Assembly: GCA_039090855.1 (NCBI GenBank) | Contig: CM077024.1 | Span: 67,706,594 to 67,770,593, forward strand | Direction of reading: 5' to 3' | DNA: 64,000 nt | Source: Macrothele yani | Taxonomy: Eukaryota; Arthropoda; Arachnida; Araneae; Macrothelidae | Shown: positions 44,590 to 54,864 of the stretch, in pieces | Numbering within the stretch: the stretch's first letter is position 1 | Layout of the letters: every line of letters starts with the position of its first letter | Made by a program: the position numbers and the translations under genes | Notes under the pieces: model-generated | Databases searched by the model: none | Told to the model about the DNA's origin: nothing | Seen by the model: the letters and a program-made list of their open reading frames with translations, nothing else

Positions 44590-45890
44590 TTTGCACATAA
44601 TATTTCTGCTTCAGTAAGTATAATGTCGCCAGGCGAATCATGGAACTGCACTGAAGTATTTAGCAAACTTTGAAGACATGGGCCTCAAATTTTCTATTTA
44701 CAAGATCGCTATTGACGAGGGTGTGCACATGATTAATGCTACCCAATTATCGATTTTTGCACATGGCGTTGATGAAAAATTTAATATCGCTGAAAAACTG
44801 GCTTTCTTATTTCCAATGAAAGAAACTACCAAAGGTTCTTATGTATATACTTGAGGAAAAGCAACATATGTTGCTACGTTTCAATCTCAATTTGAAAATT
44901 TTATCGAGTACTAATACACGGGGTACCTGCAGTGTTGGGTGAAAATGAAACGATGGTACCGCTACTGAAAAAAGACGATGGAATGTCAGAAAACGATTCG
45001 TTCATCAATTACCGCTTATTGTTTACCAAATGAATCTGTGCGCAAAATCTCACAAAAACAAATTCCAAAATGCGATGAGTGTCATTGGCAAAATTATAAA
45101 CTTCGCACGATCGAAAGAATTTAGTGCGAGAAAGTTTCAAAACTTTTTACGTATGATTCAAGCAGAACACAACGATGTGATGAATTTAGTTCGAGAAAGT
45201 TTCAAAACGTTTTAAGTGTGATTCAAGCAGAACACAACGATGTGATGAATTTCACTGCATGATGTTATGGCGTAAAAGCCGAAATTTGCCACTGGTGAAT
45301 TTCAAAGCTTCATCTTCTTTCTCCTAATCGTACATTCCACTGCTTGAACTTCACCGACAAAGACTTATCGCTGCAACTTGCGCTATTGACATGTGCGTCA
45401 CTTCTGAGGTAGGTACAAAATTTTCTGAGAAATATATTCGATCTGAGAAGGGAAATTCTAGAAGTAAAGGTAAAGCTGTGGTACAATTAATTGAATTAGA
45501 ATGAATGACTGATTTTACTTTCTTCTCAACCATTTTCCTGCGCCTCGGTGACTTGAATGTGCGACTTCAAACCAAAAATCACATAGTGCGCAGGTGGTTC
45601 TATCTCATAAAATCGGTTGAATGCAATATTGTTTTACGAGAATTACAAAAGTTCTTATTCACTTTTCAGTTATTTCCTAATACAAAAATATCAAACATTG
45701 AAAAATATACTGTACGACACCAGTTTCCTCTATAAGGCTAGAATTGTCTTCAAGATTTTCGTGTAAATGAAGGTTTGCTAAATATATCTTCTCGTCCTTT
45801 CACTGTGCCTATTGGGGAGATCCTCGGGTTTTTTCAAATGGAAATTCTGAATACCGTGCTTAAGAACAAACGACCTCGTTCACTGGTCTC
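44590..45890 (+). pseudogene. hAT transposase (GTF2IRD2/ZBED5/SCAND3-like), decayed
   Basis: Broken frames read LKFSIYKIAIDEG (catalytic Asp region) and ATQLSIFAHGVDEKFNI. Then come LFPMKETTKGS, KKDDGMSENDSF, IQAEHNDVM, and LGDLNVRLQTKNHIVRRW near the end. This order is typical of the hAT group that gave rise to vertebrate GTF2IRD2- and ZBED5-like genes. A segment of about 60 bp around 45135-45235 (CGAGAAAGTTTCAAAAC to AACACAACGATGTGATGAATTT) is tandemly duplicated. Stops and frameshifts are frequent. The BED finger and the C-terminal dimerisation part are not recognisable. Confidence 0.75.
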
Positions 45891-46345
45891 CAGATGAGTG
45901 GGATAAGGTAAGGTTCGAGAACGAATGCCACTTTAGTCTTTTATCGGATTCCAAGCAGCAATTGATCTGGTGGGTTTGTGGGACTGCATATAATACCAGG
46001 AACTCGCTAACTGGACAGATATGACCGTCGCTGCGTCATATTGTGAGCAGGTATCATCATGGTCAGTGGATGTCTCGAATTGCGGGTCATCGAGCAAGTG
46101 ATAATCACTAGGCAGTGGCACTGCAATGATCTGATCCTTAGTTATGTTCGTTTGTTTCGTGGTGCTGTGGTCACAGATTTCATTTTTGGACGATAACGCC
46201 CATCCGCACCTCACAGAAGCTGTGGATAAAGTATTGACTAGTAAGAATATTTGCCGCATAGAGTGAGTAGCACTCCTCCCTGATCTGAATTCAACTGAAC
46301 ATGAATGGAACGCTTTGAAGGAGACGTACTGCGCAAAGGAATAGA
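45885..46345 (+). pseudogene. Tc1-like transposase fragment, decayed
   Basis: It starts in HWSPDEWDKVRFENECHF (first catalytic region, with Asp changed to Asn in ENE). It continues with a damaged middle. FLDDNAHPHLTEAVDKVL holds the second Asp and PDLNSTEHEWNALKE the Glu. It directly follows the hAT remnant. The N terminus and tail are missing. Confidence 0.7.
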
Positions 46346-46349
46346 GTGG

Positions 46350-46850
46350 GGCAAACCGATTCTTTCGATTCGATTCATTAAAAAGATTCTTTTGTTTAGT
46401 TCAGTAATACTTCCGGTTTAGAGAACGATTTGCATCAAACCAATCAATTCTGAGTCGGATCCTTTCGTTCGTTGACAGTTGATACTATAGAAGTATATAC
46501 ATTACAGAGTTACCTATATGATTCACACTTCAGGTTTAGTGGATGATTTTGAAGTTTAATTTTTTTTTAATTTTTACATAAAATGTTTTCCTCGGTTGTC
46601 ATATAAGTTCGTTTCGAAACGTTCATGTAATTTATTGCATTTTTACACTTCTGAATAAGGTAAGTTTTTCTGGCTAAAATATGAATCTTACCGAGACACA
46701 ATCGTTAAATTTTGATGTCTAATGAAAAGTAATTCTGAGTAGTGAGAGAACAAATTGGATGGCGAAATTAGTAGACGAGTGAATTCTTCATTGAAAGTAA
46801 TACCTGTTTTAGGAGGATTTCACAGGAATGATGGGTTCTTAAGAAGGTCC
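46350..46850. other. AT-rich stretch without a recognised gene
   Basis: No recognisable motif on either strand. Confidence 0.4.
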
Positions 46851-46854
46851 CAAA

Positions 46855-47328
46855 ATGGATGCTTATGAAAGTGTAATTGTTCCTACTCTGATGTATGGCA
46901 GTGAAACCTGGGTACTACAGAAGAGGCATAAGAGTCGTTTGTGTGCTGGAGAAATGCGTTACCTACGCGGAGTTTGTTGCATGGCACTCTCTGATCATGT
47001 AAGGAATTTAGATGTGTTGCAGTTGTGTCATGTGAGGCAAAATGTTGTTAGTAAGGTGGAAACTAATATTCTTAGGTGGTTTGGCCATGTTGAGAGAATA
47101 ACTGATGAGATGCTAACTAAGAGAATTTTTTCAGCCCAGGCGGCAGGGAAGAAAGATAGAGGAGAGCCGAGGAAATCATGGGAGGACCAAATTCAGGAAT
47201 GTCTGCTTGAGAAAAAGATTATGAGTACGAAGTACAAAAGATTTTGTGAGCGCCACGTGATAGATGTCAGTGAAGTTCGAGCTGTATGCCGAGATCGCTC
47301 TAAATGGAGACGTCTGATACATCACTAA
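46855..47328 (+). pseudogene. LINE reverse transcriptase C-terminal fragment, open for 157 codons
   Basis: YESVIVPTLMYGSETWVLQK is the conserved segment that follows the thumb in many LINE reverse transcriptases. LRWFGHVERITDEML and KDRGEPRKSWEDQIQECL then lead to a C terminus ending in SKWRRLIHH. The frame is open, but the palm domain (YADD) is missing, so this is a 5'-truncated insertion. It differs in sequence from the RTE-like LINE at 27311-30482 and is closer to the decayed tail at 4575-4870. Confidence 0.8.
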
Positions 47329-47539
47329 TAAGTTAAATCTAGTTCCACCAGTTAAACATTTATTTAGCAATAGTCTTTCTTTGAGGAACAACCTCTGAAT
47401 CTCAGAATTTTTTTTAATGATATGTACGTATGTATGCATATATGTATGTATTTCAGTAGAATTGGGTCCACGGACATAAAATACTCAAATATGAGCAATC
47501 TCTCCGTTTCCTACTTTGGACTTCTTTGAAACATAAATA

Positions 47540-48063
47540 TCATGTCAACTGCATTGTTTTATTCCCAGAATTTTGAGATTTAGAATTCAAAACCTCTTTA
47601 AAATAATCGATATTTGTGTTAAACACTTGCGGTTTTGCTCTTTCTTTCCATGTGGCCCGTAATTCAGAAAAGTTTGAAAATCTCTGGAGTAAGGAATGAT
47701 AAATCCCTGTTTCATCTGTGTGATACACAATATCAAGAGATATTCTGCGATAATTCTTCGCCATTCTTTTCAGATCGAGTTTTCGTCTGATAGAGACCAG
47801 CACTGTTTCGCTGAAAATATGTGCGTTTTCCGGGTTTTTGAGAAGCCGAAAACTCTTACCAGAGCACTCGGGCCCCCCTTCTGCTTCTTCTGTTGTCTTG
47901 CTTGTAAGTCCTCGTCCGGCTTGGGATTTTCGTACGTTGAGGTGCACACTGTCTTTGTCTCGGTCGACACGATGGATGCCTTATATCGGCTAGCACGCTG
48001 GTGTCTCTTTCTTCCGGTCGGTACGTCGTCAGAGTTCTGTCGTTCGGTCACTGGAATTTTCAC
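47540..48063 (-). other. Two overlapping open frames of unknown nature
   Basis: On the minus strand, a 97-codon frame (47770-48063: VPTGRKRHQRASRYKASI, later RQQKKQKGGPS) overlaps a 135-codon frame (47540-47947: SIRRKLDLKRMAKNYRRI, then YHTDETGIYHSLLQRFSNF). The second part reads like a folded protein, and a single frameshift near 47850-47940 would join both. I do not recognise the family. It could be a transposon protein or a broken host exon. Confidence 0.3.
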
Positions 48064-48154
48064 AAAAAGTCCGTTGTTCCTTCTTCACACGTGTCGCCAT
48101 TCACGTCATTCATGAGCTCGCTTTCAGGCTGATCCTGCCGATAGACTGCGCCAA

Positions 48155-48278
48155 CTATATCTGGCTGTAGGGCCAGACATATCAATTCTTAGATAACTTA
48201 TCTGGCTGTAGGGCCAGACATATCAATTCTTAGATAACTTATCTGGCTGTAGGGCCAGACATATCAATTCTTAGATAA
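48155..48278 (+). repeat. Tandem repeat, 41 bp unit, three copies
   Basis: TCTGGCTGTAGGGCCAGACA starts at 48160, 48201 and 48242. Each unit contains the perfect hairpin TCTGGC-TGTAGG-GCCAGA, and the copies look identical over most of their length. Confidence 0.9.
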
Positions 48279-48363
48279 AACCTTTTGTTTCCCGCCGTAT
48301 AGCGAGCTACCGCCTCGCCTTTACTATACGATCTGGCTATCAAGGCGGCTGAAGGCGTCCTTG

Positions 48364-48809
48364 TGTACAAGAATAATTACCTCGACAAAACTCAGTCCAG
48401 CACACGGAAATAAACACAACAGCAAGACTTTATTATTCCGACAACGTTTGCTTCACGGGTGTCCGATGACTTTCCGCTCAGGTTCCCGTGCTGACCACGT
48501 GCTACCTTTCCACAATTCTTTCCGCGATACCCGGTGGACGAAGGAATCCTCCTTCTCGTTCACCACGCTGCACTTCTGCGATAACCGCAGCCCTTCCGTC
48601 AGAAACCGGTGTCCAAACCAGAACTCTCTCTCCTTGACGACCGAAGCTCAACTGTCTCACTCAATTCTCCTCGCCTTTTCTGTCCTCTACCACGCATGCG
48701 CAAGAAAAACTGGTTTCCCCGGTCAGCACGTGAAATACCTGAACTCAGGAATGTCGGCGGATACCCGCAGGCGATTACAACCTTGCGCGTATGCAAAAGC
48801 GGTATGACA
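48364..48809 (-). repeat. Candidate solo LTR
   Basis: The 446 bp segment begins TGTACAAG and ends GTATGACA on the plus strand, so both strands have TG...CA ends. It is flanked by CCTTG (48359-48363) and ACTTG (48810-48814), a 5 bp target duplication with one change. On the minus strand there is an AATAAA signal (plus-strand TTTATT, 48429-48434) followed by GTCTTGCTGTTGTG. No primer-binding site or internal genes are evident, and no second copy is available. Confidence 0.35.
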
Positions 48810-48814
48810 ACTTG

Positions 48815-49045
48815 TTTAACAGAAGCACTCGAGCAGCTGACTCTTCATGGTCAGAAGCCCCAGGTGTTCATGCACCCCTCTCTTAATCCCACATAGGATT
48901 AAATTTGTACCACGTGGGTGGTGAAGAATATCAGTTCTTATCTGAAACAACAAAATGGCGGAATAAAACGTCTGTCCGCACGTGTTCATCACAATATTAA
49001 AAGTACATAAATTCATAATTGACAGTTTTATTGCGGGCAACCCTT
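48815..49045. other. No recognised gene
   Basis: Short stretch without recognisable motifs. Confidence 0.4.
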
Positions 49046-49047
49046 AC

Positions 49048-49485
49048 AGCATGCATCTTCAATACCGCAGGATTTCAAAGCTATTGTTTACTGCTGATAG
49101 TTTCACGGAATCGAAGGCCTTTTCATAATCAATAAAAGCCATGCATAATGGGAGATCATATTGTCTTGTACTTTCAATTAGTTCTCTCAGTACATGGATA
49201 TGATCTATAGTGCTGTAGCCAATCCTGAATCTAGCTTTTTCTGTTGCTTGGGGCATGTCTAGTCTTACCTTCAAGCGATGTAAAAGAACTTTAGTGAAGA
49301 TTTTATAAACCACTGAGAGAAGGCTGACTGGCCTGTAGTTCCTGAGATCCTCAATGTTACCTTTTTTATGGAGCAAGATGATTGTAGCACTGTTCCAATT
49401 CTCAGGAATCTTCCCTTCATTAAGATATCGGTTGAAAACTTGGGCAAGTGTTGTTTCAATTTCTCCACTTTCTTCTTGTAAGTAC
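49048..49485 (-). pseudogene. RTE-like LINE fragment (RT fingers and palm start)
   Basis: The minus-strand frame reads SGEIETTLAQVFNRYLNEGK, LLHKKGNIEDLRNYRPVSLL, IDHIHVLRELIE and FIDYEKAFDSVK (motif A). This matches the LINE at 27311-30482 closely and stops at sequence corresponding to about 29480 there. Both ends are truncated, which is unusual for a simple 5'-truncated insertion. A deletion or rearrangement is likely. Confidence 0.85.
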
Positions 49486-49724
49486 GAAGTAAAAAATGCT
49501 TTTGCAGAAACAGTAAACACATTGAATGTATCACTTAATCTTGTGTTCAATTCTTTTTTCTTAAAGACATGTACACACAGTGGCCACTGTATTAGGACCC
49601 TTAATGCAGATGTACGTAAACGTCACATACGCAGTGTATACGCGAAATACGTGATCACGTGCGTCACCACGTGATCTAGGCAACTATTTCAACTATTTAA
49701 GGCTCGTTAGTAGTGCTAATCACA

Positions 49725-50981
49725 ATGAGAACAACGGATCTTTCGAAGTTCGATAAAGGGCTCATAGTGAGTGCTCGTCTGGCTGGGGCGACGATTTTGA
49801 AAACAGAAGAGTTCACTGGTTTCTCAAAAGGTGAGATATCCCGGGTCTTTAATCAGTAGAAAGAATAACCCACATTTCTTGTCGAAGAGGCCTAACCCTA
49901 GAGCCCCTTTTGATGCAAACAGGACTTTCTGTTTACATCAATTAATTATTGACCGAAGCATTTAATGAAGACGATTCCGACCCATTTCTCAGCGAACTGT
50001 GCGAAAGGAATGGATAAGTATTGGCAGTCGCATTGAAAGGATAAGTATTTACAGTCTCATGGAAAGGATAAGTATTGGCAGTCTCATGGAAAGGATAAGT
50101 ATTGGCAGTCTCATGGAAAGGATAAGTATTGGCAGTTTCATGGAAAGGAAAAGTATTGGCAGTTTCATGGGAAGGATAAGTGTTGGCAGTCGCATGGAAA
50201 GGATAAGTGTTGGCAGTCGCATGGAAAGGATAAGTATTGGCAGTCGCATGGAATGGATAAGTATTGGAAGTCGCATGGAAAGGATAAATATTGGCAGTCA
50301 CATGGAAAGGATAAGTATTGGCAGTCGCATGACCACTGATTTCTGCGAAGAAACGGAAAATTCATGTACAGCAGTGTCAGGAACACCGTGAATGGACACT
50401 GCAAAACTGAAAAGACACCAACGGTGAGCAGAAACTGAAAAGGCACCAACGGTGAGCAGAAAGTTTGGCGGAAGCGCCATGAAGCAATGGACCCAACTTG
50501 CCTTGTAAACACAACTCAAGGTTCTGGAGGTAATGTCATGATGTGGGGCACGTTCTGTTGGTACGGAATGGGCTCCCTGGTGTTTTGAAGAGATCTGGAG
50601 TCCGCCAAGGATTATCTGAATATTGTTGCACATCAAGTCCCTCCAGTAATATTGACATTTCTTCTAGCAAGTGACCCCTGTTTCATGGACGACAATGCTA
50701 CTGTCCATAGAGCAAGGTGTTTTCAGCAGTGGTTCAGCGAGCATGACAGCGACTTTCACCATATAACCTGGCCACCACAAAACCCGGACCTGAACTCCAT
50801 TAAGAATGTATGGGACATGTGAGAAAAACAAATCAAGGAGCAAAGTCCTCTTCCATCAAATCTGAGCCTAGTGAACACCTGGTATGCTGTAAAAATAGAT
50901 GCATTTCAACACTTTGGGAAATCTATGCCAAACCATATTCGTGCTGTAATTCGGGCTAACGAAGGTCTAACCCGGTACTGA
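49725..50981 (+). pseudogene. Tc1-like (Tcb2-type) transposase with internal minisatellite
   Basis: MRTTDLSKFDKGLIVSARL is the start and EFTGFSKGEISRVF the helix-turn-helix. PISQRTVRKEWISIGSR leads into a tandem array of a 27 bp unit (50009-50335) that stays in frame, then SRMTTDF. After a short duplication (50405-50460) come VWRKRHEAMDPTCLV and GGNVMMWGTFCWYG. CFMDDNATVHRA holds the second Asp. PDLNSIKNVWD follows, where Lys replaces the catalytic Glu. The C terminus SMPNHIRAVIRANEGLTRY ends at 50979-50981. The segment with the first Asp seems deleted. So the gene is dead, with at least two catalytic positions lost. Confidence 0.8.
50009..50335 (+). repeat. Minisatellite, 27 bp unit, about 12 copies, inside a Tc1 gene
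   Basis: Units such as AGTATTGGCAGTCGCATGGA plus AAGGATA repeat with single changes. In the transposase frame each adds nine residues (ISIGSRMER). The minus strand is open too. Confidence 0.92.
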
Positions 50982-50984
50982 ATG

Positions 50985-53001
50985 TAAGTCCCCAAACCCA
51001 GCGACCGGTATGTGTGGGACAAAAGAACTAATTAGACTGAAATATGATAAAATTATATTGATGAGGGCTTCACAAAAATTCATATAATGTGATTTTATCT
51101 AGGTCATCTTTTAGTATTTATTCTTTTCGTACAACTCATTTCTCGTTCTTGGGCAGACATCTGAAAACGTTTTGAATTTTTACTTCTGGCATTTGTCATA
51201 AACTGAGTATAGAGCAATAAATGAAATAACTTTGGGGTCGTTTAGTCATGAGTACTTTAAATGCACAAATTAAATAGCTAAGAGACAAAATTGTGCAGCT
51301 GACAGAAAAAAAGAAGGAAATTAAAGAGACGAAGTTTTTATTAGACTAAGAAATTTTTCCCACACGTATTTTTCCACACTTGGTTAAGAAGGAATTGCAG
51401 AATTGATGTTCAGCCAACGAGTCCTTTCTACGATCTATAGAAGAAATAAAAATTCAAAGACTCGGTACTTTCAGGAGACATTTTTTTACTCATTTTATTT
51501 CAAATCTCGAAAGTTAGATTTGTTTTGGATTGCAATTTCATTTGTTCTATTCTTTTCTCTTCTTTTCTTTTACTCTTTCGATATCACACCTTTCAGAGTC
51601 TCTTTGAAGTTTCTATGCTTGCATTTCAAAATTTATGTTCGAATTCTGTTCATTTAACATATTCCAAAAGAATATTTTTATGGGAAACGTCAAAATACAA
51701 TTTATTACAAATATTCTAAAATTAATGTTTTGCTTTTACGGATATTCCGAGAATTAAATTTCTGAGCTACTTAAAAATAATGAAACTCATTTAACAACAA
51801 CAAAAAAAAAAAAAAAAAAAAAAAGGCTTAAGCAGTTTTTTTTTTATTTTGGGAAGTACGAAAATATAAATAATCAAGATTTTGCAGAATGGAGAGAATA
51901 TTGTTTTTTCCTCTTTTTTTTTGCTTCATTTCATTGAAATGAATGATTATATCTTTTTCTCTTGTTTAAATCCTTAACCTCAGTGCCCCTTTATCGTAAA
52001 TCCCACTGAGTGTGGTTCTCAGCCATCCATAACGAGCGAAATATTTTTTTCCTTTCCCCAGTTTCTTTTTCTTCGCTTTTTTCTTCACACTACTTTCTTT
52101 TCCCCACAATTCTTCGAGTCCCCAAGGATCTTCTCTTCCATCCAGAGCATACTTAATGATAGTCATTTACATGCTGGTCACCACATCACAGAAGAAAAGG
52201 GAGAATCCGGTAATTGTATTAAGTCGGTGGCTTAGGGGACGGATGCTGGGTCCTTGTGGGTTATCCGTCTTCTGCCGCCAGCGGACACTTTGGCTCACCC
52301 CTTGCCCACTGATTGGGTTGCTATGCAAATTCCCAGTCCCCCGTATCCCGTCGACTCACCCATATAAATGGTTTTTGAATACCAACTCGCCTCTAGCCGG
52401 AGCCCCCTCCCCCTCCTCCATGCATCCGAGATCTCCTTCTCCCAGGGTTTCCGACTCTCGAGATCAGTGGTATTCCATCACGACGTCCAGATGTTACCAG
52501 ACATTCACTTCTGGGGACAATACATTCCCGCTCCGACTGTTTTCTTGTCTTTCTCTCTCTCTCTCTCTTTAACTGTTCCTCGTGAGCTTTTACTCCTTCG
52601 CCTCCATAAATCCAAAAGTTCTTTTCGTTCACTCTTTCGCTCTACCTATCTCTTTCTCTTTACTTTGCTATGCAAACATACGCTGACAAAACACCTGATA
52701 ACTGCTTGTTTCCATGCACGCGAGAAATAGAGAGAAAGAAAATTGGGAGGGATGCGGATTAGTTTGCGTTTGAATGCTAGGGATGGGTCAGACTCCGAGG
52801 TCCCACAGATGCTGCGTGATCTATGGACCATGGAGATGAAGCGGAGAATGTTTCCCGTACCGAAACTTCCAGAGGGACTATGTTTTATGGACGCACGTAT
52901 GTTTCCACGCGTGCCACGATTCCTTAAACGCTACCGATGGGAAACTTTGGCATAAACGTGTGTGTGTGTGTCATGGATGCTTATACATTTTATTTTAACC
53001 G

Positions 53002-53038
<37 letters not shown>

Positions 53039-54375
53039 CGCGCATTTATTCTGACTGAGAAAGTAATAGCAGAATACTTTAAGTATTTTTCAATGCTGAA
53101 TGTCAGAAATCTTTGTTCAGTTGAGTTATGGTACCTGTCAAAAATTTCTGTCTTATTAATGTTCTCAAAAGTTGTGCCTTTGTTAATTTGTAATCTCAGT
53201 TTATTCAGTTTTCAGTCTGCAGCAGTCACGAATTTCTGAAAAAAAAATCAACATACTTTCGGAAAAGAAGCATGACCTGGTTTTCGCTATGTGCTACCAC
53301 TTTTCAAATGGAAAAAAATATTTATATGTGTATTTCAGTAAGTCAATTTAGCTGTCACTTTAACATACGCAGGTATGATAAAAATAATGTACTTGCAACA
53401 TCATTTTGTCATTTCGACACTTTGTCTATCTGTATAAAAAAATAGAATAAATCAGCAACGTTTATTCACAATAAATATTTTATTCAAGATCTCTGGGCTT
53501 CATCAAGAAGTCCAGCGAAACTTCCAGATTGTTGTGACATCAGCTTTCTGACGGTCACGGATTTTGGTTAATTGCTTCCACTCGCTTGAAAGAAATTGTC
53601 ATTGTTGACAAGCGGCGAAGAGTTTCGATTCATATGAAACACTTCTAAAATATTAATTCTCAATAATTACAGTCGAATAAGGTTTATCAACAAGTTTAGC
53701 GTTTTCAAACCAAGGTTTATGTTTATTTCCGTGACAGTGTTCGGTTATAGACAACTATCTCCATCTCTATTGGATTGGAAATATTCCCCTCTTCTTCTTT
53801 ATCAAACAGCAGCAATAACATAAATCAAGATCTATGAATTTCTCTGATGCACATTTTCCCCACCAGGTAGCGCAAATGCATATCTGCATTTGGTTATAGG
53901 ACATTTATTTTCTGTTTTCTTGTTTTAAAATTCGCTCACCAAGTGGGGTAAACGCACATACTTGTGTTACGCGGCATAACCATGTATTTCACAACGTTTT
54001 GGCTTCCAGAAATTGAGATGCGAAATAAATTTTGGCCTACTATACAGGGGAAATAAGAAGTAGGAAAACCGGTTTTGTGTGTCACTCTGCAAGAAATTGT
54101 TTCCACGCCTTCTGGCGCTCTTTTCAACAATAAACTCGGTGTAGTTTGCATAAATATCTGAACTTTCACCTCCTCTTATTAAAAAAGGCTGAAAGTTGCC
54201 AATTGGAGTTGTGTCCCTGTACTGAACAGTTGTCTATTATTAAAGTAACGTATTGTTGTATTTGGTTTTAATAGGGTGATTGTTAGTTTCTGTAAAAATG
54301 TTCACACGAGGATGTGTAGCCTGTTATGACAATATCTGCTACATTTCTAGAGAGTCTATTATTCAAAACAGATCG
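50985..54375. other. Long stretch without a recognised gene; low-complexity runs
   Basis: It contains an A run (about 51802-51824), pyrimidine-rich sequence (52540-52570), GTGTGT and a GA microsatellite (about 53004-53036). Weak resemblance to family B monomers occurs near 53860-54125 (CCACCAGGTAGCGCAAATGC). Several open frames of 60-138 codons have no recognisable motifs. Confidence 0.5.
52323..52369 (+). promoter_or_regulatory. Possible promoter: octamer plus TATA-like box
   Basis: ATGCAAAT (52323-52330) lies about 33 bp before TATAAAT (52363-52369), with ATTGG (inverted CCAAT) upstream near 52314. This spacing recalls histone or snRNA promoters. No matching gene is recognised downstream, so chance is likely. 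Confidence 0.2.
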
Positions 54376-54379
54376 GGAA

Positions 54380-54590
54380 GTTCCTGTTTCGCAGTGGTCT
54401 GAGCGCTAGCTTTTGACCATTCGTCCAAAATGGCTTCCGGTTTGTGTAGAGGTGAGACATGGATGCCGTGTTAGTCTTACGGCCCTGGCTCTCTCCCTTG
54501 CCTGGAACCAGTTGCCCTAAATTAGAGACGGGCGAATGCTCATATCCCATTGACTTGCTCAGGGTGGTCGTCAACCCCTTTTCCCAATAA
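54380..54590 (+). repeat. tRNA-derived SINE, copy 5
   Basis: The head has TTTCGCAGTGGTCTGAGCGC (A box). The body has CCTGGCTCTCTCCCTTGCCT and GAGACGGGCGAATGCT, and the tail is GGTGGTCGTCAACCCC. The B box is decayed. Confidence 0.75.
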
Positions 54591-54631
54591 TTACAGACTT
54601 TGTTTAAAAAATTAGCATAATATGTATTCTT

Positions 54632-54713
54632 GGAGACCAGGAAAAGTCATGGGCTCCACTTGATGTCTAGGCTTCAAGTCATGGGAGACCAGGAAAAGTC
54701 ATGGGCTCCACTT
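54632..54713 (+). repeat. Two perfect copies of a 30 bp segment
   Basis: GGAGACCAGGAAAAGTCATG and the next ten bases occur at 54632-54661 and 54684-54713. Confidence 0.9.
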
Positions 54714-54864
54714 AAGGTCTCTGGTGTTTGCGTTGAAGAACTAAAGCAATGGACAACAGGTGAGAAAAATCCATTTGTTTTAGTATGCTATTGAACTGGA
54801 AGAAACCAAAAAATCACATTAATCACTGTTTCACATAAGAGATAAATGTCTTCGTGCTGAGAAT

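Noticed and set aside
48130..48150. TGATCCTGCC, as at the start of 18S rRNA
   Set aside because: Only about ten bases match and the flanks do not follow rRNA.
49942..50512. Minus-strand open frames (TANTYPFHA repeats)
   Set aside because: Shadow of the 27 bp minisatellite in the plus-strand Tc1 gene.
52156..52730. Overlapping open frames of 138 and 120 codons
   Set aside because: Pyrimidine-rich low-complexity sequence; no recognisable domain.
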